A stretch of DNA of 64,000 nt from Branchiostoma belcheri. Lineage: Eukaryota > Chordata > Leptocardii > Amphioxiformes > Branchiostomatidae. The stretch spans positions 937,251-1,001,250 of the forward strand of contig NW_017802436.1 of the NCBI RefSeq assembly GCF_001625305.1, read 5' to 3'. A program made the position numbers and the translations under genes. The first letter of the stretch is position 1, and every line of letters begins with the position of its first letter. The notes under the pieces were generated by a model. That model did no database searches, had not been told where the DNA came from, and saw only the letters and a list, made by a program, of their open reading frames with translations. This document shows positions 10,580 through 22,560 of this stretch, piece by piece.

Positions 10580-11215
10580 CATTGATGCAGGGCGGAAAGG
10601 TAGCGCAGAGTACACGCAGATTTCATTTTCTTAAGCCTCGGGAAGTAGCCAGATCGTCACGGGGCGCTGTCCAGACGGCGTGCCTGGAGATCCGCGGTGT
10701 TACGACGCACGATGTGATGCCGTTACACCATCACAAACTCATCACAGTTACAAGTCTGGCAGGTCATAACGAACTCGTATTCTTTGTCAGATCAAAACAC
10801 AAGGGAACAGACTGAGATTGATTCAAAATATGTTCTACTCTGCCAGAAGATGCAATTTACATGAGTAAGAAATGGCGTTGATATATACTTTTGTTTTCGC
10901 TATGAATACTGACCTGATAGAGAAGCCAACTACCACTTCCTGATTTGCTTTTGTTTTCCTTGTTTTCTTATGCTATGATATTTTCTTTGTGTTAATATTG
11001 GTTTCTTATGTTGTTCTTACTCATAACAACTTATGATTTGACTAATGGAAATTTTTTTTCTGTTCAATATGATATGTTCTTGATTGTCTTACTTTATTGT
11101 TTAGATATTTAATTCGCCGTCTTAACTTTATATTATCTTGTACCTATTTTGAGTTAATTTGTTTGCTTGTCCCTTAATACATTGCAAGTTAAATGTAAAT
11201 GTAATAAATGTATGT
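10580..11215. other. No gene recognised
   Basis: T-rich stretch around 10930-11130. No motif identified. Confidence 0.45.
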
Positions 11216-11219
11216 AAAT

Positions 11220-11371
11220 AAGAGATCGTAAAATTAATAGGATTTGGGAGAGTCCACTAGACAAACCTTCAGGTTTCTTGGGCTCTCCAGCATATATTTG
11301 CTTGTATATAATTTCATTTTATACTGTTACTTTTTTATGTGCAAACTGACAATAAACAATAAACAATAATA
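11220..11371 (+). mobile_element. Probable retroposon 3' end with AATAAAC-type tail
   Basis: Ends GACAATAAACAATAAACAAT at about 11349-11369, a short tandem tail typical of LINE or SINE 3' ends. The body is not assigned to a family. Confidence 0.45.
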
Positions 11372-12715
11372 CCCCCTAGGATTTTTTTCTTATTTCAAAA
11401 ATAATGTCATTAGGTTGGTAGGGCATAGGACACTGAAAGGGGCCAAGGTAAAAGCTTGACACATACTATGAAATAAAATAGTGATCATCGTACATCATTG
11501 ATGAACATTCAATTTACATAACTACAGATGCACATTCATGATGAAAGATGCCATGTAATAAAATTGGTATAGTCTAGTGTCGTTAATCATTATAGTGCCT
11601 AACGTTGTTAGCTTTCACTATTCTGAGTGTTATGTCTTTGGCCCTGTATGTAATTAGTACTCCCGAATGTACAGCTCTGCTAATGAATGTTTTAGTACAC
11701 TTGAACGCTTAACCCCATGGTGAATGAAACTAAAATTTAAAATATGTTTCTCTTCTCTGAGGGGTTACAGGCTACACAGCGTACACAATATTCTGCAACA
11801 GACCATTAAACATCCATTTGGATATACTATATATGGAGGCACAAATGCAAAAAGCCCGTTGTGTGTTGAAAGAGTGAAGAAGTAGTAAGTCTTAGTAGAT
11901 TTCTCCAAACTTTTTATAAAGATTTTCTGTCGTTCAAAGAATGTCACTATGAAAGGTATCATTAGAGTAACCGGTGTAGAGTACCATACAAATGGTACTC
12001 TACAATTTAAAGGAAAAGAACTGTTTATACCGTGTTTTGTGCAAGCAGTCTTGATCTATTGCACATTAAGCAAAGGATCATATGAGAAAACGTTGTCCAT
12101 TCACTGATCATGGACACATCTTCACAATTGACACATCTACAGCAAATCTCCACATTCGTAAACAGAATCCTAGTCCCAAAATTCCAACGCCCAGTCAAAA
12201 GGCTTATTAATGGTAACATAACATTGCTGAGTCAAACACTTCTTTCAACACACAACTTGAATCGGTGTCGTGGATGTGATTCAATACGATAGCATATCAT
12301 GGCGACGTTGAGATACGTTTTACTGATATGCCAAATAAATGTGGATATTCTAGGGTAAATTGACGTGAACTATATTTCAACTTCCGCTGATGGTATTTTC
12401 GTGCTGTGTTTACTACTAGTATGTCTTTTGAATGATATTGTTGGACGAGGGGTGTTTCAGTGATGATAGTTTAGAAGATATCTCGTGATTTTTATCCAAA
12501 GTATGGTAGTCTGCGTTCTAAGGACACAAAGCACGGTCATGACAAAGGATATATTCACAATGTTATAGAATGTAGCTTTCTGTGTTTCCACATGTATTGT
12601 AATCTTTTAATTGTTGTAATCTTTTAATATTAACACAACCAAAAAATACAATGTCAATTAATACTTTATGTAAAGTTTCTCGCTGACGAAACGCACTCCA
12701 CTGATTTGACCTGGA
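11372..12715. other. No gene recognised
   Basis: AT-rich, with only short shadow frames. Confidence 0.45.
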
Positions 12716-12721
12716 GAAGAC

Positions 12722-12930
12722 TACTGTAATTCCTAATTTCATCAATGTACTGTTACTCGTATGTTCGCACTGTTTTCCCTGTCACTTCTGTACCGTGAAC
12801 TTATCATTGCAACTAACAAATAATTCCTGGACTTTCGTTTTACTGCACCTGTTGCCACCGTGAATATATAGTTCCGTGAACATGTCATTTTTTCTCAGAT
12901 CGTGAATTTTTGCTACCGTGAATACAAAGT
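12722..12930 (-). repeat. Dispersed repeat, copy 1 of 2
   Basis: Matches 37830-38030. Shared blocks include ACAAATAATTCCTGGACTTT and GCACCTGTTGCCACCGTGAA. The minus frame reads MFTELYIHGGNRC...KVQELFV in this copy and nearly the same in the other. Confidence 0.7.
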
Positions 12931-13206
12931 TACTCCAAACAAAATTGATCTTTAGGACGTTGTTCTTTCCCCGGTTGCATGAATGCACCGGCGATATCAC
13001 ACTATATATCACAGTAAATGCACCGTGAATACAGCAAGCCGGACCGTACAGTAATTCATAGGTACTAATACACATTTCCTGTGGACTTTTCTTTACTCAC
13101 AGTTACGAGGCGACGTTATAAGGGTCATATATAACAGACATTACTGTGGATCACGGTCTTCCGGTGGGCCTTAGGAGTGCGATCCATCTTCAGGGTTGTG
13201 TATGTA

Positions 13207-13797
13207 CTTACAGACGTCCGTGTCGTTAGAATGTTCGCATAAGGCCACACCAATTTAATTTGTTGTTTCTCGGATTTTGTCAGAAAAAATATAAATATGA
13301 AGCGACAGGGCGAAAAAAACAGGCACCCCATGATGGCCGGAAATCTTACAATATGAGCCGTGAAATGAACATACCAGGCTGGTTTATAATTCAAAGAAAT
13401 AGATTTTGAACTTTTAATGAAACAAAATTGCATTGTTACATTTAAAAACTTTAACAACTAGGAAGGAAAGGACTTTCTTCAACCATTGGGGCCAAAATAT
13501 TATATGGACAGGGCGAATCGAGAAGCACCAAATTAAATTGGTGTGTTCTGATTTTGGAAAAAAAAAGAAATTTTGTTGCCTTCTGACAGTGGTCAACATG
13601 TAATGTTCCCACCGTATCAAAACCATTTGTACTTAATTGAGTCAAAATTTTAAATTGTAGGAACCTTGTGTTTTTCGGCCCCGCCTTGTTTTTTCGACCG
13701 CTCGCATTAGATTTGGAGTCTGCGGAAGATGTCATCATAAAATTTACTTGCTGTGGCCTTACAAAGGTCCGTGTCGTTATAATGTCCGCATTAGGCC
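13207..13797. repeat. Pair of 40-bp direct repeats bounding a MITE A region
   Basis: 13207-13246 and 13758-13797 share GTCCGTGTCGTTA(G/T)AATGT(T/C)CGCAT. The interval holds a MITE A copy and about 210 bp of other DNA. Confidence 0.7.
13243..13545 (+). mobile_element. MITE family A, truncated copy
   Basis: Starts GGCCACACCAATTTAATTTG after TAA. The body matches other family A copies. The far inverted repeat stops at GGTGTG instead of GGTGTGGCC. Confidence 0.75.
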
Positions 13798-13799
13798 GG

Positions 13800-14135
13800 G
13801 CATGAAAAACACCGAGCGTGTCGCGAAGTGTAAAACTTCCAGCCCCCGATCCTGATTTATTCATACTGAACTAAGCTGAAAAGGCGAAGGTCAAATGCAC
13901 TGCAGATGGGATCATTTCTGGACGGCTGGATCTTCACGGACATATGGCCAGAGATAACATCCCGGAGGCCTGAATATAAATGCTTATAAATACAAATAAA
14001 AGATGAGTATTACTTGGAAAACTTCAGTATCTGTTGCCGCTTGATTTAGTGACGGTATCAGTGAGTAAGAGGTACCAAAAAACCACATTGGGGGCAGATC
14101 TAAATCTAGTTTATTGAAAAGTGACATTCAGGCAT
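13800..14135. other. No gene recognised
   Basis: No supported feature. Confidence 0.45.
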
Positions 14136-14169
14136 CCATCGTCAACGTTTGGAATAAACTTGCTCCTTA

Positions 14170-14965
14170 GAATAACACTCTTTCTGTAACGCGACTTTCA
14201 AAAGCTTTTTATCACATATTTGTACCCCTTACGTGGTACATCGTATCCACAATAAATCTCCAAACAAGTCGAATGTGTTTACCACCTTTGCAGCTTTTAT
14301 CACACACCAAGGATCAGTCGGCCCAATCCACACTCTAGATATTCTTTGTAACTCCCACGTTTACCTCAAGATCGGTTCTGATGGCATTCAATAAATATTC
14401 ACAATGTCACATGTTGTAATCTGTAATCCTAGCGCAAACGTACTGCCAAAAACTTTTTATCCCATACCTGTACCCCTTACGTAGTAAATCATATTCACAA
14501 TAGATCTTAAAACAACTCGAATGTGTTTATCACACACTAAGCATCAGTTGACTCAATCCACACTCTAGATTTTCTTTGTAACTCCCACGTTTCCTTCAAG
14601 ATTGAATCTGTAGTACATCTTACCCATAATAAATCTTAAAACAAGTCGAATGTGTTTACCACCTTTGCAACTTCTATCACACACTAAGGATCAGTCGACT
14701 CAATCTACACTGTAGATTTTCTTTGTAACTCCCACGTTTACCTCAAGATCGGTTCTGATGGGATTGAATAAATATTCACATGCTGTAATCTGTAATCCAA
14801 GCGCAAACGTACTACCAAAAGCTTTTTATCCTATACCTGTATATCGTAGTACATCATATCCACAATAGATCTTAAAACAACTCGAATGTGTTTATCACAC
14901 ACTAAGCATCAGTTGACTCAATCCACACTCTAGATTTTCTTTGTAACTCCCACGTTCACTTTAAG
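14170..14965. repeat. Satellite with alternating unit lengths
   Basis: The phrase AAAACAA(G/C)TCGAATGTGTTT recurs near 14262, 14509, 14640 and 14880, giving spacings of about 247, 130 and 243 bp. Alternate units match each other best (AAGTCG versus AACTCG versions), which points to duplication of a two-part unit of about 375 bp. Confidence 0.75.
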
Positions 14966-15344
14966 ATTGAATCTGATGGCTTTTTCCCTTTTCAAAGAAG
15001 CCCCCAAGAGGCAGAAAGAAAGAAAAACAAACAATTCTCCGAAGGACATCAATCAAAGGGACGGTGCGGATGTGGACAGATTGGTGAGGGTCTCTGAAGT
15101 CTAAAATTGTTTTGTCACATTCATCACTGTAAGCCGTGTCTGACATTTTACCGCGTCTGTCTGAGGATGATTGATGAACACACCCCCGCATTGGGCGATA
15201 AATGGTGTGATCCACACGTATTCAACTCTTGAATCTCTTCTTTTGCCGCACCCCATGGGGTCTCTTTCCACTTAAAAGTCCTTTCTACGAAGACACAACA
15301 GAGACGCTGCAATGGGCATTGATCTCAAAACAGATATCCTAACA

Positions 15345-15550
15345 TACGCCAAAAAGCAGTTACTCAAACAACTGGAAATGATTTTGGAAACGGTCAGACG
15401 TTTCAGCTGTATTTCTCCTCTGGTCTCTCAGTCACTGACGAGAGCTAGTGGATACTAGCTGAAACGTCTGACCGTTTCCAAAATCATATCCAGTTCCTTG
15501 AGTAACTGCTTTTTGGCGTATCTAATCACCTGGATGTCTAACCTTCACCG
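15345..15550 (+). mobile_element. Hammerhead-bearing Penelope-like terminus, copy A
   Basis: Insertion flanked by AGATATCCTAACA/AGATATCCCAACA (15332-15344, 15551-15563). It has two inverted arms of about 62 bp (CGCCAAAAAGCAGTTACTCA on the left and its complement on the right) around a core with a hammerhead motif. This arrangement of inverted termini fits Penelope-like elements. No coding sequence remains. Confidence 0.7.
15431..15472 (+). ncRNA. Minimal hammerhead ribozyme motif, copy A
   Basis: CTGACGA (15435-15441), then a 7-bp stem II AGCTAGT/ACTAGCT with GGAT loop (15443-15460), then GAAACGTC (15461-15468). Flanking GTCA and TGAC can form stem I. The ACGU of GAAACGTC leaves no loop for stem III, the minimal architecture reported for Penelope-like elements and proposed to act as dimers. 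Confidence 0.7.
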
Positions 15551-15564
15551 AGATATCCCAACAG

Positions 15565-16180
15565 TCCTGCCAGCCAAGAAACACGCTACCAAATTACCAG
15601 GTTAATGTGTAAAGACTGACCATTGGTGATGTTCTCTAGTATAATTATTATCTAAGCATCGGTTCTGAATATTACAATTTTTTTTCGTAAGACAGGAAGT
15701 TAATTTGAATTCGAAGAATGAATGATTTTATTGCAAAAAGTTTTAGGTCTGTGTTTCCTTTTTAATCTCAGCTACCGCCAACACAAAATAACCTGGTGTT
15801 GTGAGGAAGTTAAAAAGTTCATGGACCTTAACTTCAAAGAGTACGAACTCAACATCTTGAAAACGCAGTTGAAAGACCTCTTGGCCTATAAGATTCAATT
15901 AATAGGGAACTACGTATAATGTTGATACGTACCTCAAGCATCCTTAGCAGTATTGATCATAACTAAGTATCTTAAAACGTTTCCTTTCAGCATCGATTGG
16001 TTAGAAAGCAAGCTTGTTACGACCAACAACTCACTTCAAAAACTCTTGCACTAACATTTTATTTGGGGTCAAACAGCTTTAAGTACCGAGAGGGCCAAGA
16101 GCTTCCGGATCGAATTATTTTCGAGAGGACCACTGAATGATGCTCAATTCAATGGTGATCAACCTGGATTTCTGACCAAG
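15565..16180. other. No gene recognised
   Basis: No supported feature. Confidence 0.45.
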
Positions 16181-16185
16181 GAGAA

Positions 16186-16252
16186 ATGTTGGAGGTTTCA
16201 ACTTTTTAAACGGATATGGCACACTCATTTAAAAAGTTGAAACATCCAACAT
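16186..16252. repeat. 67-bp hairpin-forming inverted repeat
   Basis: 25-bp arms ATGTTGGAGGTTTCAACTTT.../complement with one mismatch and a 17-nt centre. Confidence 0.75.
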
Positions 16253-16941
16253 CGTAGGATGAAACTCGTTACTTATTTTGAAGACAAAAGATCGACGATA
16301 AAGCAAACATGCGTAGAGAACTCCATCATCAGTTCATCTGTTTGTGAAGATAAAAGCTGTTAATGCTGTTAACTACGCGTAGCGAAGCGGGCATGATGAT
16401 ATGAGTACTTAAAGCACGCGGCTTTGTTTGATAAAACTGGTATAGAGAGCAGGTTTATCGTCTATGACGTCATCGACAGTGCTGGTCGGTATTCTCATAC
16501 TGTACAAACTATTGATAACAAAAGCGAGAATATTGAATGCATCATCTTGTCTAACAGCAGTCTAAGCTTCCTAAAACATGCATTGATTAACAGATAGAAC
16601 GCCAAAAATACATGCAACGCGTTGATTTCTATATAGCTTAGTCAAACTTTACAACTTTCAAACATCTAACCGCTGAGCTGAAAGCATATGTATAACTATA
16701 CACGAGTGATGTATATACAACACCCAACGGTAGCCTAATGTACCCATCTGATAAATCGCATTAGCTGCCTCCTCTGGACCCTTTATGTTATGAAAACTGC
16801 AGGTAAATTAGCAGTTAATCTAAACCATTTATCCTCGTTAGGTGGTCTACGTGGGAGGACGCGGCATCCCACCAGGCTTCCAGAGTTTCATACTGACATT
16901 TCAATGATATATCTCCCAGGCTACCCAGGGATGGACTGTTA

Positions 16942-17282
16942 GGCCACACCAATTTAATGTTTTGGTTCTCGGATTTTTCCAGAAAAAATATGAAGCGACA
17001 GTGCAAAAAATATAAGAACCGGTCTAGGCAGCCTACTATAGCCCCAAATCAGGCTCCCCAAATGCAACGATAGGAGCCATGGAGTCAACTGGGTTAATAT
17101 TTAAACAATGAATTTTGAAATTTTGATAAAACCAGTGCATTGACTTTCCTCAACTGCTGGGGGAAAAATATGAGCATTTTTTAGTTAACTCATAATTATC
17201 ATTATTATTATTTTTTTTTTTTTGCAAATCAGAAAATATGAAGAGGCGAATCCGAGAACCAACAGATTAAATTGGTGTGACC
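16942..17282 (+). mobile_element. MITE family A, full copy
   Basis: 341 bp, terminal inverted repeats GGCCACACCAATTTAATG/complement, flanked by TTA/TTA (16939-16941, 17283-17285). Confidence 0.85.
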
Positions 17283-17285
17283 TTA

Positions 17286-17415
17286 CTGTAACTTTCTAAG
17301 TGCTTCATGATTTGGCTATGGATAAAATGTTCAAGAGGTTTGCAGGATATGCAGGTCAGTGAAACAGGTCTGTAGTTACTGGGGACCGCTCTATCTCCTT
17401 TTTGTAAAGATGGCG
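17286..17415 (-). pseudogene. LINE reverse-transcriptase N-terminal fragment 1
   Basis: Minus strand encodes KGDRAVPSNYRPVSLTCI then LEHFIHSQIMKHLESY, the conserved start of LINE reverse-transcriptase domains. It stops at the MITE at 17282. Confidence 0.8.
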
Positions 17416-17589
17416 AATATATTTTAGTAAATTAGCGTTTAATCGAAAGTATCTATTTGATTTGGCCGTGCTGATGTAGTTAATGACATGAAAGATAGAT
17501 ATAGAGTCCCACCAGGTTTCCAGAGTTCCACACTGACATTTCAGTGATACATCTACCAGCTACCCAGGGATGGACTGTTAGTATTAGCT

Positions 17590-17835
17590 GTGTTTCTGTG
17601 GATCGTTTGGCTCTGAATCCATGCAGGTAATCCGTCAATATACTGTAGCTTTCTAAGTGCTTCATGATTTGGCTATATATAATATGTTCAAATAGTTTGC
17701 AGGATATGCAGGTCAGTGAAACATGTCTGTAGTTGCTGGGGATCGCTCTATGACCGCTCTATCTCCTTGTTTAAAGATGGCGCATATATTTCAGTAAATT
17801 GGCGTTTAATGGAAAATATTTATTTGGTTTGGCCC
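17590..17835 (-). pseudogene. LINE reverse-transcriptase N-terminal fragment 2
   Basis: Tandem relative of fragment 1, extending further: SILTDYLHGFRAKRSTETQL, the motif before the catalytic part of LINE reverse transcriptases. The frame is interrupted upstream. Confidence 0.8.
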
Positions 17836-18517
17836 TGCTGATGTGGTTGCTTACATGACAGATAGATACAGAGTCCCACCAGGTTTTCTGAGTTCCATAC
17901 TGACATTTCAGTGATACATCTACCAGCTACCCAGGGATGCGCACGGCGTGAAAATATCTTATCTTACAGCTACTCTTTCTCTAAAGCTTTTTTGACACAT
18001 CTGAAAACCTCTCTGAGCTGACATAAAGCTTTTCTGACAAAAACTCTCGGCTGACAAAAGCTAATGGATAGGTTTTTTGAGAAGGGTATTAAAGGGACAT
18101 AGCTATTCATTCTACAGCGAATAAATATAGTAAATCAGAAGGATACATGTTTTCACACATTTTGAATGTTATAGCAACATAACCTACGTCTCGAGCATAG
18201 CTTTAACTTCTCAAAGTATCTAATAAGGTTGTGAAGTACACAGTTGGCTGATGTAAATTTACGGAGCAGAGTTAAATTTACAGCGCAGGAAATGCATTCC
18301 AACAATAATGATCCGATATTTCATAAATCTTTCATTCAATAAATTTGATGTATTCCATAGATTCCAAACCACAGGCTGAACTTGTTTCATTTCTTTGAAT
18401 GGTGCTATTTACCACTTTTTATTTATAATGTTTATTTTGTATAATCGAAGTATAAATTAGACCTTTCTTAGACTACAGATTTCTGTCACTCAGTCAAAGC
18501 CACTTTTAGCTTACTTA

Positions 18518-18557
18518 ATTCTACGGAATCAGATCAAACCATCTGATTCTGTAGAAT
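18518..18557. repeat. Short perfect hairpin
   Basis: 17-bp arms ATTCTACGGAATCAGAT and ATCTGATTCTGTAGAAT (one mismatch) around a 6-nt centre. Flanks 18110-18770 otherwise hold nothing recognised. Confidence 0.55.
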
Positions 18558-18849
18558 CATGACTTTTGTTGCTATACTGTTCTAGTTTATGACTAGTGAT
18601 GCAATTATCGTACACCTTTGCACGTTATCAACTTACCCTACAAATTTATTTCGTTCAATTAAAGCTATTAAAGCGTTCACCTTCCACACCAAGCGTGAAG
18701 GTCGTGTCATAACACATTAATTCTCAGCGTTTTTCCTTTCAAGCTAAGCCCTGAGGTACACGGTGCTACAATTAAAAGTTGATACATTATTGTTTTCGGA
18801 ACTCCTACTTTCCAGGGGTCGTTAGCTTGCCAATAGGTTGTGCTTATAA

Positions 18850-18990
18850 ACCTGCATTTCTCCTCTTGTCTCTCAGTCACTGACGAAAGCCAGTGGATAC
18901 TAGCTGAAGCGTCTGACTGTTTCCAAAATCATATCCAGTTGCTTGAGTAACTGTATTTTGGCGTATCTTATTACCTGGATGTCTAACCTT
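18850..18990 (+). mobile_element. Hammerhead-bearing Penelope-like terminus, copy B
   Basis: Has CTGACGA (18880-18886), an imperfect stem II and GAAGCGTC (18906-18913), one substitution from the GAAACGTC core. It lacks the left inverted arm of copy A but keeps the right end to CTGGATGTCTAACCTTCA. About 47 bp starting TTGAT(A/G)CAT(T/A)ATTGTTTTCG flank it on both sides (18779 and 18998). Confidence 0.65.
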
Positions 18991-19049
18991 CATTGTCGTT
19001 TGATGCATAATTGTTTTCGGGACTCGTACATTCCAGGGGTCGTTAGAAG

Positions 19050-20725
19050 TGCGTATTACCGGTCTATTTCCGAACCAAACGTGATTGTCACATGCTGATA
19101 ATGACTATGACGAAGCGAATATTATCCTTGCTTGGATGAACGCTCTTCACGCTTATCAAAAGGTTTTGTATGGGAACTAAATAAGGGTTTCAAGGGGTGT
19201 AATAACGATACTTAGACGAATAGGGAAGATGAAATACATTTCCTACTCTGGGTATGCTTATAGCCCTTTTTATAGCATCCGTTAACCTAATCTATGTAAT
19301 CATTTACCCGATATACACTATGTAGAATTCGTGCTAGATACTTTTTGCAATTGATCCAGGGCAATCATGAACATACTTGCGGAATCCTTGTGAACTTTGG
19401 TTGGCATACTAGTATATAACCATTGTTTGCAAAACGTATGCACAATTTGGCATGTGGATATTCAGCTAAATATTTCACGTTCCTTATGATTCAGAAAAAG
19501 TAATTCGAATCGTGAAACTATCAACATAGATGTAGATTAATTTTCATTCATAAATCCGAACATTTGATGTGAACATCTTGTAAATGCCATTGGTCAAATT
19601 TATGGCAATTACATCAATTAGAGTAGTTTGTCACCAGTGGGTGTGTGAACAATCATCAATTAGTAAATAACCTTTAAGTTCTGAGCTAGTCCAGGCACAT
19701 GTCATAAAACCGCAGGTGTCCTTAACAGATTCTAATGAACTGCTAATCTCTCTTCATGACTATGCACAGGCACCTCATCATAAAGTTACAATGTAAAGTA
19801 TGCTGGTTGTAAAAAGTTTAATGTGATGTTACAGTTTGAAAGGGTCCAGGAGGGGACATGCCCAAACGAGTGGGTTGCATGTATGACATTTTGACTTCCT
19901 TTTAGCTACTTAGAAACATTTTAGAAAAAAGTAGTTCTGGAGATCAAACTTTATCGGCTCCACCTCTTCGGAGGATGAATGATGATTGTGATGATAATGA
20001 GAACATTTTAGATACTACTTCTCTGGTGTTAAGCTTTGAGCCTTTTTGTAAATTTGCATTCTGAAGAGACAAAACAAAAGAACATTTTTTTAAAGTGATG
20101 GTGAAATAACTGTTGGACCAGCATTGTTTTGTTATTCATTGAAATCCCTGTGTATGAGTGATGCCATGTGATGCCTCTGTTTCATCAAGAGAACACTTTC
20201 CAGAAATCCAAGCTAGCATAACGGGTAATGCTCTTCGAGAGTTGTCTGACGGCAACATATTTACGAGCAGAGAAGCTTTTCTACTATCAAACTTCAGCAA
20301 AGGTGTCAAGGGGATAACCATGGGGTTCAATAGCACATACGAGGCTGTATATGGACCATAAAGCTGCATGGTAGGGCTACCTGGGGTACTATATATCATT
20401 TATCGTTACTAAGCCTACTTTTTGGCCGACGCAGCCGATGGGAGACGTAGATTGAGTTAGCTTTATTGCCAGCTACGGCTGAATATATTAATGTATTATT
20501 TAAGACAAAACGTTGGGGCCTATATTTATTCCTATAACTGCCCCCAACCATGTATCAATAAAGTATGAATTCAAAGCATTATTTTAATAATATTGTGTGT
20601 ACTTTATTAAGATTTTCATATATTGTTTCTTGATATTTTGATGTGCCAAATTGTACCCAGTTAAGAGGGAAGCATTTGTGCCATGTGATGTACATTTGAA
20701 ATAATGCAAATAAATCCTACTTTTA
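19050..20725. other. No gene recognised
   Basis: A 68-codon frame at 20158-20361 has no motif I know. The rest is AT-rich. Confidence 0.45.
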
Positions 20726-20727
20726 TA

Positions 20728-20959
20728 GGCCACACCAATTCATTTTGTTGCTTCTAGGACATTTTATTTTATTTCAAATGATAGCAAGTAGACATCATAA
20801 AATGAGAGGGCTAAGAAGAATTTGAACATGACTGTATTTAATACATAACACTGAGTCAACCGAGGCATCAACCAGATTATCAGACTTTGCTTTCTTTAGT
20901 TTTTTCCAGTTTACCATTTAAAAAAAATCCGAGAACCAACATAATGAATTGGTGTGGCC
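20728..20959 (-). mobile_element. MITE family B, copy 1
   Basis: 232 bp, same terminal inverted repeats as family A but a different, shorter core containing AGTCTGAGGACCTGGTTGAT-like sequence (here reversed). Confidence 0.8.
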
Positions 20960-20989
20960 TTATCATGACTAAGAAATTCCATTTTCACA

Positions 20990-21740
20990 GACTAATAGAG
21001 TTGGTAACGCCTACGGTAGCCTAATGTTAGCATCTGATAAATTGCGTTGCCAGTCTCCTTTATGTCTTCGATGTTATGAAAACTGCGGGTAAATTAGCGT
21101 TTAATCGAAAATATTTATTTTGATTCGGCCCTGCTGGTGTAGTTGATTGTATGACAGATAGATGTGGACTCCCGCCAGGTTTGCCAAGTTTCATGCTGAC
21201 ATTTAAGAGAATCCAGTGCAGTTTTTAGGGTTTGGAAACCTGATTTTTCAAAGTCAATATTTTAGTCACATACTGAGTTGAAACCACACTTTCCCAATGT
21301 AAAGTGACCCACATGGAGTAAAAATACCCAAAATGCTGACGGAAAATGATTACTGGAAGGGCCCTACGCTGATTTTTAGGGTACCGCCCAGAAAATAAAG
21401 GACTCATCTCGGGGCTTGTTTCAGCAGTTTTTAATACGCAAAGTATGAAATACTGATTATGCTAATGTGAAGCAGTATGTGTCAATGTCATAAAGATTGC
21501 CTTATTCAGAGTTTTACCACTTTTGCTGCTCTGAAATCGCCTTTAAGGGAATACATCTCCAGGCTACCCAGGGATTCGCACAGCATGAAGAAATCTTATC
21601 TTACAGCTACTCTTTTACTAAAGCTTTCTGACACATCTAAAACCCCAAAGCTGACAAAAAGCTTTTCCGACACATCCAAGAACTCTCAGCTGACAAAAGC
21701 TGATGGATGCATTTTTGGGGAAGAATATTGAAGCAGCATA
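20990..21740. repeat. Composite dispersed repeat, locus 2
   Basis: Homologous to 16720-18110 but without the tandem LINE pieces and interrupted by the MITE C insertion at 21208-21541. Confidence 0.65.
21208..21541 (-). mobile_element. MITE family C, copy 1
   Basis: Matches the copies at 27.19 and 31.76 kb in reverse. Ends resemble inverted repeats (ATCCAGTGCAGTTTTTAGGG / complement of TTTCAGAGCAGC). TTTAAG occurs at both borders. Confidence 0.65.
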
Positions 21741-21780
21741 ACTTGTGATTTATTGTAAGGTGGATGAACTTGGCAAAATT

Positions 21781-22560
21781 CTTCTTCTTCTTCTTCTTCT
21801 TCGTTACTGCCCAGCACTACAGAGTAGTATTATTGGCAGTCGTTACGCAATATTGTTAGTAACAATTGTGCCCGGTACATGAAAAACAAAGGGAAAAACA
21901 AGGATAACTGAGAAAGGAACATAAGACAACTGATTTTGTGTGTGCTAAAGACAGGACAAGTGCATTAGTGCGTTAGTAATATTTACATATATACAAGACA
22001 TGATGGGGTGACTCAATGCAGCAGGGTCCTCGCCAGTTCAGATTTGAACTGGGCGAGAGACCCCGCCTCCACCGCACCAGGCTCAAGTTCGTTCCATTCC
22101 CCGATGGTACGGGGGAAGAACGAGAGCCTGTAGAAGTTGGTTCTGCTCGCGATGGCCTGCAATGTTTGAGTGTGATTGATGCGGCGGGAGCATCGAGCCA
22201 CCGGGACAATCCTGGTTGAGTGTGGGACGGAGACAGCATTATGTATAATCTTATAAAACATGACCTGGCGGGCGATCTTCCGACGTACTTCCAGAGACTG
22301 CCAGCCCAGGTTTTGCAACATAGTTGAAACAGAGCTTGTACGTCTGTAGTCATTGCTGACAAAACGGGCAGCTCTACGCTGGACCATCTCCACCCTACTC
22401 ACCTGGTCCTTGGTGTGGGGATCCCAGACACTACAGCCGTACTCTAAGGAGGGTCTTACAAGAGCCATGTAAGCTCTCTCCTTTGCCGCATTGCTTGAGA
22501 TTCGCAGGCAGCGTCTTAACATTCCTAAATTGATGGGGTGTCTGTTTTCATAGAGAGTCG
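21781..22560 (-). pseudogene. CR1/L2-like LINE 3' end with long open frame
   Basis: 5'-truncated retrotransposon. The minus frame ending at 22013 encodes the reverse-transcriptase C-terminal region: AYMALVRPSLEYGCSVWDPH, VEMVQRRAARFV, then FFPRTIGEWNELEPG. This order is standard for CR1-like elements. About 210 bp of untranslated 3' sequence follows, ending in a GAA repeat (21781-21802 as TTC on the plus strand). Codons upstream of about 22540 (to 22846) are not LINE-like. A small related 3' fragment lies at 33.8 kb. Confidence 0.85.

Larger units (their letters stand above)
16720..18110. repeat. Composite dispersed repeat, locus 1
   Basis: Matches 20990-21740 block by block: CGGTAGCCTAATGT at the left, GTAAATTAGCGTTTAATCG in the middle, TCTTATCTTACAGCTACTCT and CTGACAAAAGCT at the right. 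It contains tandem copies of CAGCTACCCAGGGATGGACT (16920, 17565, and a shorter one at 17925) and LINE reverse-transcriptase pieces. Confidence 0.7.

Noticed and set aside
12025-12219. Second insulin-like chain (paired cysteines in a minus frame)
   Set aside because: Cysteine spacing does not fit the A-chain or B-chain patterns.
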